From the NCBI RefSeq assembly GCF_028583425.1, contig NC_072796.1, forward strand, positions 126,081,464 to 126,145,463: DNA of 64,000 bases, written 5' to 3'. The notes below the pieces were generated by a model. That model ran no database searches and was not told where the DNA came from. It saw only the letters and a program-made list of their open reading frames with translations. Below are positions 22,701-34,700 of this stretch, piece by piece (position 1 is the stretch's first letter; the number at the start of each line of letters is the position of its first letter). The position numbers and the translations under genes are program-made. This DNA is from Eublepharis macularius (taxonomy: Eukaryota; Chordata; Lepidosauria; Squamata; Eublepharidae).

Positions 22701-25700
22701 TGTTCCCTCCTTTGGTTGCCAACCCCCCACCCATTATCGATTGCCAACTCCCGCTGGGGAAATCCCTGGAGATTTGGGAACAGGGCCTGGGGAGGGTGGG
22801 GGTGGGGAGAAATGGTGAGGCCATGGAGGCCTCTCTTCAAAGCTGCCATTTTGTCTAGGGGAACTGAGATCAGTTGCAATTCCTGGAGATCTCTAGGCCC
22901 CACCTGGAGGTTGGCAAAGCTAGGAGGGCTCACCCCCCAGTATCCTCCTCCATGGCTTTTCTCCTCTTAGGCTGCAGTAGCCCCTTATTCTCCACCCCCC
23001 CCCAATGTGTTAACAGGTTCCCTGCCCTAGGGTTGCAAACTTAGGGTTGGGAAACACCTGGAGATTTTTGGGGAGAGGGTGATGTTTGGCTAGGGAAAAG
23101 AACTCGGTAGGGTATAATGCCATGGAGTCCACCCTCCAAAGCAGCCATTTTCTCCAGGGGAACTGATCTCTGTATCTAGAGCTCAACTGGGAGATTTCCA
23201 GGCCTTACCTGTTGGTTGGCAACCCAGCCTGCTGCCTCTTCCTCTTTTCCGTCCAACTTCTATGTTTCTTCATTTGTCCGCTTTTAGATGCATGAGCAAG
23301 AGAGATCTCCATATGCTTTTTCTGACAAGAATTATCTACCGCATTTTTAAAATCCCACCTTTCCTCCTCAGAATGGCATACCTTCCATTTAGCTTCCATT
23401 TGATCCTCACAACTGCCCTGGAGGGAAGTGAGGTGGGAGCTGGTGGTGAGTGACCCAGCAAGCTTCATGATGGCAAAGTGGGGATTTGAACCCAGATCTT
23501 AATCCCAGGGCCGAACTCTGTGTCCGTCTGATGTCTTGTCAGATGTGTGTTGGGAGTTTCACATTGGGACCTTAATTCTTGTCTGTGGGAGCCCAACTCA
23601 GATTGGAGCCACAGGGAGAGAGGGAACTTAAGCCTGTGCCTGGGCCCAAGCACCCTCTTCTTGTGTGCTACAGTCCTGATCTGAATCAGGCGGCCTCCTG
23701 CCTTAGAATCAAACTTTCAACACGGAACTCCTGTCACATTTGATAGGACTGCAGAAGACCAGTCGTAAGGCTGACATATAAACAGTTAGGCCCCTGAGCG
23801 AGGTTCAGGTCTTGCTTGTGACGTGAACAGTATAATTTGTAGTGCAGTTGGGCCTCAATGCTCTAAAAAGCATCACTTGATCTCCTGGACAGTCTCTAAG
23901 TTATGCTTCACGTTGTCTTAAAACAGATATTTCCCAGTCCCAAATTGCCCCAGAAATACATATTGAAATGGTTGGGGGTGGATGGTTTTAACAACGTTGA
24001 TTAGACTGGTGCTTAAAGAAAATGACTTGTATTGCATCGTCTTGAAGAGCTGTGCATACTGTAGGCTCAAATGCTGTTGTAGCCACCTGGAAGAAGTTAG
24101 ATTATATAATTCGTATCAGTATTTCCGCCATCCTAAAGATTTCCAATGAGAGATGCTCACTTTGTATTGCCTCAGTTCTGCCTCCCTGACCACTTTTTTT
24201 GTTTTCTGAAATCCTAAGAGGTGTAGTTTACTGAAGCCTGAGTTAGTCTCAGCACTGACTGTACACTGCTCCTCTTCAGATCGCTGCCAAAGTTATTGAA
24301 GGCATCTGTCCTCATAGCTTTTTGCTATAAAATGAAACTTAAAAGCTACCCATTGGGGGGTCTTAAGGCTCAGGTTAGCTATACCTTTGCTTATACAATA
24401 ATAGTTTGGCATAGTCATTTGTTTAATTTCCTAGTGACCTTTAAAAAGCTTGCTTACCCTCACCCTTAATTTTGCAATTTTAGAACTCCTTTATCTGTAG
24501 CCCTGGTGTTTCAGTAACTTGTATTGTTTTTAGTATACACTTTACGGATCCGTTGCTGATTAAACCAAGATAAATACAACCTGTTTCAATCATAGTCAGT
24601 TTTCATTATGAATGGCAGCTCTTTTTATAGAAAATAATATTCAAAATTGTGTGTAGGTCATATGAGTACAGGGTTCTGTTTTACTATATATGTCAGGTAA
24701 TGACATATCCATGTGGGTACATCTGTCATATGTACATCTCACATGTTTATGTTGTCATCCCTTTGAGAATCTCAGTTGGGCTCCCATACATGTGATCATT
24801 GTTCATAAAGATTTGGTTGCGCACTTTCCCCTGCATAGAATTGCTATCTGCGTAAGAAACATTGCCCTTTAAACAGCCTTGGAAAAAGTATAGTGGTATA
24901 GTTTACATGCTTTTTTTCCTACATAGAAGGACTATCTGATATAGGAAATATTGCCGTGCAAAAGAGACCGTGCACCAGGTTTGCAGGTATTTTTCTCATT
25001 GCCTGCGATGTGTAAATCTTCTCCCGATGACTGGGTGAAGGAGCTTTCGGAAGTAGGAAGAGCTGTTGCCTTTTTTAAAAGGCATTGATATGCCACAGAT
25101 AACTCTGTGGGTAGTGCTCTTCCTTGTACATACTCTTGAGCTAGTGCCTTTTGTGGTCTTGTGTGCAAAACTGTTGTAGACAAGCCCCTTAATTCCTAGG
25201 CGGTATGCGTGTTAGAAGAATTTAACTGAGAGATCTGTATCCATCTTCATTATTTCATCTTTGGTGTGTCACATTCCTAATTACATTTGAATAAATTTAC
25301 CTGTCAGCTCCAGTTTAACTTAGAGCAACCCCCTCCAAGCTTTGTCTACATGTGGGGCTTAATTATAACTCTATTAGCTTGACAAGATATTCTGCTGTGC
25401 CTAGAGCACATTTTAATGGTAATGTAGATAATAGATTTCCTTTCATGGGACTTGATGTTGCTTTTCCTGTGTCGCTTAATTGTATATTGAGTTAACTCTC
25501 AGTATTTCAAGCTGTCATTTGGTATATCCAGACTTAATGAAATGTATTGCCTGTTCCAGGGAGTTGATCATCGTATAAAACAAAAAAAGGAGGGCACATT
25601 GTATGTGTAGCTAAGAAAATAAATTATACTAAATAGAAATACACAGACATTGACCTTTAGTGGCACCGTCAGCCAGCCCCCTATGTCATTTGTTTGACAT

Positions 25701-28700
25701 ACAGTTCTCTGGTCTCACAATTAGACATCAGAGACTACTCTGTGTAACCACCACCCAAAAGGAAAGTATTATATGATATTACACACGTGTGACTTTACAT
25801 GGACTTTTTTTGTGCACTAATGGTGGTATTGTTACTTGAGAGCCAGTATGGAGAGCCAGAGTGGTTTTGTCGGTCCCTGGCAGGTAGACCCCTCAAGCCG
25901 ATCCGCAGTGAACACACGTCGGTTCCAGCAGAAGTAGCTTTATTAGAATCTATGCAGTTCAGGTCTGTACCCCGTCACGGGGTTTGGCAGAAGTGACAAT
26001 TCAAATCAAGCAGTCTCTGTAATAGTTGATTTTGGCGCGCAAGCTTACACGAGTTCTGTGAGAATCTATTTAGTTATGACTGTGCATCAGGTATACAATA
26101 AAGTATTCCCAGCATCTGGGAAGAGTGATGAAAGCTGGCATCTAGACACACCAAGGTCACAGTTAGCTGAGACTTACATATTTCTCTAAGATAACCGGGG
26201 AGGCCCGTTCTGGGTTCTAAGCAAGTAACATCTGCAATACGGTTATGAATTATCAGAGAGAGTACACATCAAGTTAGCAATAAGGCAGTATAGCTTCAGC
26301 ATATTGTAGCACAAGAAATGCAACAAACGGACAACTGTGGCATGGCTGTACACGGACATGGCAGGTTTGAGTGCTGGACTAGGATCTGGGAGACCCGGGT
26401 CTGAATCCCCACTCTGCTGTGGAAGCTCACTGGGTGTCTTTGGGCAAGTCACCCACTCTCAACCTAATACACTTCACAGGGTTGTTGTGAGGATAAAATG
26501 GAGGAGAGGAGAATAGAGGGGAATGACATTAGCCACTTAGAGTCCCCACTGGGGAGCAAGGCAGAGGAGAGATGAAGGAAATGATTAAATCATTGCTCAG
26601 CGTGGCAAGCCGTGTTGGCATGCAGCTAGAAAATGAGCACACTGAGGAAGGAGCACGTTGGAGTAACAGATGGAAAGACATTGGGGAATAAAATGCTCCG
26701 GGAGGGCGACTTCCACTGAAGTGACTCATCAGTCTAACCAGAGTAGATATATAAAGGGGGGATGGGACTGTTTGAAGGGTGAAGCTTTTAGGTATTGCAC
26801 GGGGGGGCGGGGGGCGGAATGCTCTGTTCCACAATCCTATGCCCTGCGGGTCCTATCCAAGTTCCGTAGAGCATGCAAAGCAGAATTGTTTCAGCAGGCT
26901 TTTAACCGGCCGTGATATCTCACGGACTCTTTGCCAGTTTTTTTCTTTTTGTATTTGTGGGACCCCTTAATTGTAGTGATGTTTGCAGAGTGGTAAGCGG
27001 CAGTACTGCAGCCCAAGCTCTGCTCATGGCCTGAGTTTGATCCTGGTGGAAGCCGGGTTCAGGTAGCCGGCTCAAGGTTGACTCCTCTTCCCGAGGTCGG
27101 TAAAATGAGTACCCGGTTTCCTGGGGGTAAAGTGTAGATGACTGGGGAAGGCAATGGCAAGCCACCCCGTAAAAAGTCTGCCAAGAAAACATTGCGATGC
27201 AATGTCCCCCCATGGGTCAGTAATGACTCAGTGCTTGCACAGGGGACTACCTTTACCTTTTAATATAATATTTATTCTTGTTTTTAATGTTGTAAACCAT
27301 TCATTTGAGGGAGAGAAGGTATAAAAATCTAAAAAACAATAAATAAATAAAATGACTTCTTTTGATGGTTACCACTGCTCATGTGATTATAAGATTTTAA
27401 ACTTTACTGAAACATGGCTCATTCATCCCATTGCAAAGATATCTCAGAATAGGAAAGTGTTTTCAAATTAATCCTGTGTAAATGAGATCTTCCAGGTCTG
27501 TTAAGGGATGATCTCTGTTAAGAGAGTTTAATGATAGGATTAAGCGATTGGGACTAAAGGACTACGTTTAAATGATTACTACTTCGAAAGGGTTGAGGAA
27601 CTGGAACGTCTGTATGATGTGGTGGAAAGTACATATATTTCATACTGTTGAACTTTTCCCAAAGCATTTAGAGCTATACCATAAAACCCTATACTAGATA
27701 GGTTAACAAGGTAAATGTGCAGTCCTTGGCTGTTTTTATTCCTTATAGTTCATCTTCGTTCTTCTGTGCCTCCACACATGGGGACTGCGCAGGCGCAGGC
27801 CAGCCGCCGGAGAATTTTCTAGAGCTTCCATGGCTCCGAAGGGGCCGTTTGTCGCGCGCCTCAGCGACCGTTTTCCCGCCCAAACGGTCACGTGATCCTC
27901 CAGCGACCAACGGCCCCTTCCCTCAGTTCTCTTCTTGCCGCCGCTTGGAGAGAACGTGAGCTTCGTTGCTCTGTGCTTTTTTGTGCTTCGTGCTTTATTC
28001 TGACTGATTGCTTGGCTTTTGACTTCGGACTTCGTGACCTCGACTATTCTTCGGATCTCGTTTTGGACTTTGTTGTGGACTCGGTAATTTGACTCGGACT
28101 GTTTTTGACCTTCCTTTCGCGTGCCCCTGAAGATGGCCTCAAAGGCTCTCTTCAAGCATTGTCTCCAATGCCACACGAAAATGGCCAAGACCGATGGCCA
28201 TGAACTGTGCCTGTTCTGTTTGGGGGAGACCCATAATGTGACGGCCTGTAAGATTTGCCAGGGCTTCACCAGCAAGGCCCAGCAGGAGCGCAAGGCCCGA
28301 CTGAACTCCTCCCTGTGGCAGAAGGTCATGTCCGGAGGCGCTCCGTTGCCCTCCTCCAAGGCCGGCCCAAGCCCCTCTGCCGAACGGCATTCCAGAGCTG
28401 GCTCAGTGGCCTCCGCGAGGTCGGGGTCGAAACCGCGTCCCCCGAGTACCTCGGCGTCGAGAGCGGCCTCTCCAGCGCAGGGACCGGTGCGGCCGCCCCG
28501 TAGCACATCATCTACCAGGTCGGATCCGAGACCTACGTCGGAACCGAGGATCCTGGTACCGAGTCCCCGGTCGGAACCGACGTCCGGATCGGTTCCGATG
28601 AAGCCTAAGAGGTCGAAGCCGAGGTCCCCTTCGAAGGCGAGGAGCGCGTCGGTTCCGAGGTCTTCTTCGGAACCAGCGAAGAAGAAGAAGAAGACCAAGC

Positions 28701-31700
28701 ATCATCGGTCGCCGCGTCCCGCTCCTCAGGAGGAGGTCATCGTGCTTCCTCACACGCCTTCCCCTCACCTGGGCTCCCCGGAGCCAGAAGACATCTCCGT
28801 GCAGGTGCCGGATCCGATGGCCTTCGAGACGGTGCCCGCGGAATTCTCGTCAGGGCCGGAGCCGAGCCCGCACCGTCGGAGCCGACCATCGCTTGCCCTT
28901 CGGTCGCCGAGGCTGGAACCGAGCCCATCTCGTCGGAGCCGTCCGTCGCCTGTCCGTCCGTCTCCACCTCTGGTCGGTCGTGAGCGGCATGGTTCCGGGG
29001 ACAGTGTCCGATCAGTCCGGTCCACTGCGTCCCGGCATCGGCAGGCTTCCTACCTCCCCTCGCCATACCGTTGCCAATGGGAGGGGGCACCTGCGGGCTT
29101 CTCCGTGTCGGAACCGAGGCCTTCGACGTCGAGGTCGGCGTGGGCTCCCCCTCCGCTCCAGGTTCCGGAATCCCAGCTCGGTTCCGATGAGGAGGATGGG
29201 GAGAGCTTTGGCGGCTACCAGTCGGAGTCCTGGTCCGAACCATCGCCAGCTGAGGAGCTAGTGCCATCTGCGGACTCGCCATTCGAGGACCTCCACATCT
29301 ACGCCGACCAGATGGCAAGGATGGCCAAGGCTCTCGAGATGGACATCTCTTCGGCTGTTCCCCAGACCAAGGACAAGCTCCTCAAACGTATCTATGGGGA
29401 TAATCCGGCGTACGTTGGCTTTCCCATGCTCGAGGGTATTGAGGAGATTGTGGAGAAGGTGTGGCAGGTGCCCTGTGATCAACCTCCAACGTCCAAGCGC
29501 ATCGAGCAGCTTTACAAGATCAAGCAGGGCACCTGGCCGGCGTTGGTGAAACACCCTCCACCTTCCTCCTTGGTCACAGAGGAATTCAACCCCCGACGGT
29601 CGGGTCACTCCTCGGTGCCTGCAGATAAAGAGGGCAGAAAGCTTGATGCCATGGGCAGGCGCCAGTACATCGTCGCTTCGCTGGGTCTGAGGATTGCCAA
29701 CTACCAGACCATCATGGCAGGGTACCAGCTGTACCTCTGGGAGAAGTTGGCGTCCTATACCCGGGACCTCCCTCCTGAGCAGAAGGCTGTGGTGTCCCTG
29801 CTGCAAACAGAGGCTGTCCGGCTGTCTAAACAGCAAATGAACGCTGGGAGCCACGCTGCTGACACTGCGGCTAGGGGGATGGCGTCGGCGGTGGTCCTCA
29901 GGCGCCACTCCTGGTTGCGGTCTACGGCCCTGTCCCAGGAGGTGCGTTCCAGGGTAGAGAGCATGCCCTTTGAAGGGGACTCGCTGTTCTCCAAATCGAC
30001 CGACGAGACCCTGAAAAAGAAAAAAGAGGACAGGCAGACGGCGCGGTCCTTGGGTCTGGCTCCAGCGGCCATGCCCTCCTCCAGGTCACGGTACGCTCCC
30101 CGGTCCGGCCCTTACCACTACCAGGGCAGATACCAACAGCAGCGGCCGGGCTACCATCAGTATCCTGCCTACCAGCAGCGGCCTTACCCTCCCGCACAAC
30201 AGCAGAGGAGGCGTCGGCCCTTCAAGCCTCGTCAGGCACAGCAACCGGCCCAGCAGAAAGACCAGCAGGGCGCCGGGAAGCAGTACTGACGGGTCGCGCC
30301 AGCCGTATCCCCGAACTTTTCGGACAGACTTAGTCCACTCCTCTCTGAGTGGGAGTCAATAACATCTGACTCATGGGTCTTAACGATTGTTGAACTGGGA
30401 TACGGGCTGGAGTTTGTTGAGCTGCCTAGATGCAGTTCACCCCTGACAGCTGTCAATAACACTATGGCCGAGCTGGATGCGGAGATCGTGTCGCTCTTGG
30501 CCAAGGGTGCTGTGGAAGAATTGCCCTATGAGGACTCTGTAAAGGGTTTCTTCTCTAGGTTCTTCCTGGTCCCTAAGAAGGATGGGGGCTTACGTCCCAT
30601 TTTAGATCTGAGGGGCCTTAATGCCTTCCTCAAGGTGACCAAATTCAAGATGGTTACGTTGGCGGCTGTGATCGCCTTGCTGAAACAGGGGGATTGGTTT
30701 GCGGTTCTTGACTTAAAAGACGCATACTTTCACGTGGGCATACGGAAGGAGCACAGGAAATACCTGAGCTTTGTTTACCGGCAAAGGGTTTTCCGGTATA
30801 AGGTGCTCCCCTTTGGCCTGTCCACTGCCCCACGAGTGTTCACTAAATGTGTGGCCCCTGTGGTTTCCTTCCTACGGGAAGAAGGCTGTACCATCTTTCC
30901 GTACCTCGATGACTGGCTCATCATGGCTGAATCGGAGTCTAGGCTGGTGCAGGACATTGACTTGGTACTTAGCACTTGCCAACGCCTGGGGCTCCTGGTG
31001 AACTTGGAGAAATCCAAACTGGTGCCCAACTGCAAGGTGTCCTACATTGGTGCACTATTAGACTCTGTGGAGGGTAAGGCCCTGCTCCCCTTGGAGAGGG
31101 CTCGGTCCCTAAAGGGTCTAGTGTCCATGTTTAAAAGGAACCGATTCCAGTCTGTGCGCACTATCCAGTGCCTACTAGGGCATATGGCAGCGGCCACCTC
31201 TGTGGTGCCTTTCGCTAGGCTGCGTATGCGCCCTCTCCAGAACTGGTTTGTGCGGAGGTACGATGCTCTGCTGCACCCTCCGTCCCTCAAATTCTCTATC
31301 CCAAGGGTCGTCCTCTCCTCCTTGGACTGGTGGCTGTCTGATGACAACTTGTTTAAAGGGACCCCTTTTGGGTATCAACACCATGACATCACGGTTACCA
31401 CTGATGCCTCTCTGTTGGGATGGGGGGCTTACTGTGGTGATGTGTCTGTGCAAGATGTCTGGTCTGACAGGGAAAAGACCCTCCATATCAATGTGCTTGA
31501 ACTAAGGGCCATTCGTTTCGCACTTGTGTCTCTTACAGCACTGCTGAGAAATCGTCAGGTGTTGGTGTAGACGGACAACACGACTGCCATGTACTACGTG
31601 AATCAGCAGGGGGGCACAGTGTCCATGGCCCTGTGCCGGGAAGCCACACTCACTTGGCAGTGGGCTATCAAGAACGGCGTGTCGCTCCGTGCTATACACG

Positions 31701-34700
31701 TGGCTGGGTCGGACAATGCCCGGGCAGATGCCCTCAGCAGGGTCCCTTTACTGGACCACGAGTGGGAACTGAACGTAGAGTGCGTTGGGCCGATCTTCCA
31801 GATGTGGGGTCATCCAGTGATAGACGTGTTCGCCACTGCGGCGACCACCAAGGCCCACACGTTCTGTTCCAGGGCAGGGAGCGACCCCCTCTCTATTGGG
31901 GATGCCTTCCAGTTTACGTGGACGCAGGGCTTGCACTACATGTTTCCTCCGTTCCCCTTGATTCCCAGGGTCCTGTGCAAGATAGAGGAGGACGGGACGG
32001 ACTGCATCCTGGTGGCCCCCTTCTGGCCACGGCAGGTTTGGTTCCCGAAGCTCCTGCAGATGTCCCAACGGACGTATGTGAGTCTGCCCCCTCGGCAAGA
32101 CCTTCTCCTAAACGGGAGCCTGGTCCACCACGATCCCAGGAAGCTGCACCTAACGGCTTGGCGGATCGTTCCTCCCCGATAGGCTTTACTGACGAGGTAC
32201 AGAGGTTCCTCCTGAATGCTCGTCGGCCATCCACTAGGCGCGCTTATGCGGCCAAGTGGCGCAGGTTTGAGCTCTGGGCACTTGCCAGAGGGGTGGTGCC
32301 TGACAGCAGTCCCTTGGGGGTTGTGTTCGAGTATTTGTGCCACTTGCGTGGCCTGGGTTTGAAGGTGTCCTCCCTCAAGGTCCACCTGGCAGCGATATCA
32401 GCTGCTCACACCCGTGTTGAGGGTGCTACGGTGTTTTCTCACCCACAATCCCGCCAGTTCCTTAAGGGCATGTACAATCTTTACCCACCTGTGTCGGCGC
32501 CAGTGCCTCAGTGGTCACTGTCCTTGGTGCTCTCACGTCTCATGTTGCCTCCATTTGAACCAATGGCTACCTGCCCCTTGGATATGCTATCCTACAAGGT
32601 GGCGTTCTTGGTGGCCGTCACATCGGCCAGAAGGGTCAGTGAGCTGTCTGCGCTGCGGTCTGACCCTCCCTTTCTTGTGTTTCATCCCAACAAGGTGGTC
32701 CTGCGTCCCTGCCTTGAGTTCCTGCCCAAGGTGGTGTCCGCCTTCCACCTCTCGCAGGATATCTCACTGCCTGCATTCTTTCCTCAACCCTCCTCTAAGG
32801 GGGAAAAGGCCCTCCATACCCTAGACTTGAAGAGGGCCCTAGCCTATTACCTGGATAGGACGAAGGGATTCCGCTCCAGTCCTCACCTGTTTGTATGTTT
32901 TGGGGCCAAGGACAAGGGTAACAGGGCTTCCTCACAGACCCTGTCTAGGTGGATTGTGACGGCCATTAGCAAGGCCTATTCCCTGGCAGGGGTGGCTTGC
33001 CCGCTTCATGTCAGAGCCCACTCCACGCGGTCCCAAGCATCCTCTTCGGCACTCCTCAGGGGGGTGCCCCTGGTTAACATTTGTAAAGCAGCCACATGGT
33101 CCTCTGCAGACACCTTTGTCAGGCATTACGCCGTTGATGTCAATGCGGAGCAGGATGTATCTGTGGCCAAGGCTGTCTTACACTCCCTCTTTTCCTGAGG
33201 GAGTTTTGGTATGACTTTCTTGGCGTACCTGTTGGGTACCCTTGAGTGAAAGTGTGTATATATGTACCTGGGGGTGTGTATATATGTAAATATTGGGTAT
33301 TTATGTGTCCTTACACAGTATCTTTACATAGATGTATATATGCATATCTATTTATTGTTGTTCTTGTTTGCTTAATAAAATTGTGTTGGACTTCACCCCC
33401 GCCTTCCTTATTGTGTGAAGCTTGGTACACTCCCATGTGTGGAGGCACAGAAGAACGAAGATGAAAACAGGGTTAACATACCTGTAACTTATGTTCATCG
33501 AGTTCTTCTGTGCTGACACACAACCCTCCCTCCTACCCCGCTGTGAACTCCAATGCACAATAATGTGATGGCTGTAACGGAAATCGGTGTTTTTAAGGTG
33601 TTATGGCTGAGGTGTGTTGGTCAAGCGGCGGCAAGGGAGAACTGAGGGAAGGGGCCGTTGGTCGCTGGAGGATCACGTGACCGTTTGGGCGGGAAAACGG
33701 TCGCTGAGGCGCGCGACAAACGGCCCCTTCGGAGCCATGGAAGCTCTAGAAAATTCTCCGGCGGCTGGCCTGCGCCTGCGCAGTCCCCATGTGTGTCAGC
33801 ACAGAAGAACTCAATGAACATAAGTTACAGGTATGTTAACCCTGTTTTAATTTACACAAATCTTCTTTAGGATGCCATTATTCATTTGGATCAGTTTATG
33901 GGAAAAAATTGATGTCACTAAGATTACTGGTTTAAAAGTCTTGATTCAGGAAGAGTAGCTAAATCACAGGAGTCCTGGATCCTTTGGGGGGACTGAAAAT
34001 CGTTCCCTAGTTTCCTAATTATTTTAATGTCAACACTTATCCCATATTTGGAAGCCTGCCTAATGTTATTACTTGGCTCTGTGCCAGTTTCAAAATAGTA
34101 TCAGAGATAGCTGAAGAGGAAAAGAGCAAATCTCCTGATTATGAAAAGGCTGATGATATAACGTGTTCCACAGATTGCAGTGGATTGTATCCAATGAAAC
34201 TTTTCACCTGTTCAACAGAACTGTCTTGTCTCCTTTTACTGTAGCATGCTGCTCAATCTCCCCTTAAATGCTTCTCCCGGTAATTAGTGCACTTCTAGGA
34301 CCCCTGTGGGGTGTGGCGTGGGAGGGAGAAATCGGCAAAAGTTTTAGATATAAGCACTGTTTGGGGGATCTTTTCTCCCCAGGAATCTTTAAATATGCTC
34401 ATGATGACATCTGATTATGTTCTTTTATTGAGTACTTTGTATATACTTGAGCCAACACGATTTGTTTAAGAAAAACCTGTTAAGAAAATGTTTAACATCT
34501 CTTGAGTTTGAATTGCTGAAAAGTGATGCTATCTTTGGATCTAACATGCTTTTCTCGGGAAGCCTACTCTGAAATCAGTGAGACTTCTCTGTGACTGACT
34601 TGTCCCATGGAACTTAATTGTGGCTAACTTTCTCTGGGTTGGGCCCATAGTCCAGTAAAGTGGTAACTGAGGGTTTTGCTACTGTTATACTAGGAACACC

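Larger units (their letters stand above)
27749..33847 (+). mobile_element. DIRS-type tyrosine-recombinase retrotransposon, nearly whole
   Basis: An element of about 6.1 kb in the sense orientation of RNF139 intron 1. Parts in order: left inverted terminal repeat (27758-27946), gag-like ORF, reverse transcriptase-RNase H region, tyrosine recombinase, internal complementary region (33431-33522), right inverted terminal repeat (33622-33810). This is the architecture of DIRS1-like elements, which integrate as circles by recombinase and leave no target duplication; none is seen. The end positions are uncertain by 1-2 bases because of a T run. The inverted repeats are almost identical to each other, suggesting a young insertion. 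It looks nearly whole, with about one visible break in the coding part. Confidence 0.93.

Noticed and set aside
22684-22970. Open frame continuing from RNF139 exon 1 past the donor site
   Set aside because: It runs into a MITE; the canonical donor and the match of exon 2 to the known protein show this is intron.
26984-27060. Possible tRNA gene (A and B box-like motifs)
   Set aside because: It is the head of a Sauria-type SINE; the cloverleaf is not complete and the SINE body follows directly. The same applies to the SINE heads at 8.3, 34.7, 47.2 and 55.4 kb.
27736-28698. A 320-codon open frame on the minus strand
   Set aside because: It is the shadow of the DIRS ITR and gag-like ORF on the opposite strand; its composition is a mirror of the Ser/Pro/Arg-rich gag segment and it shows no domain.
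28133-30289. The 718-codon frame taken as a novel host gene in the RNF139 intron
   Set aside because: Its position between DIRS ITR and DIRS polymerase, and the Cys/His pattern at its start, make it a retroelement gag-like protein.
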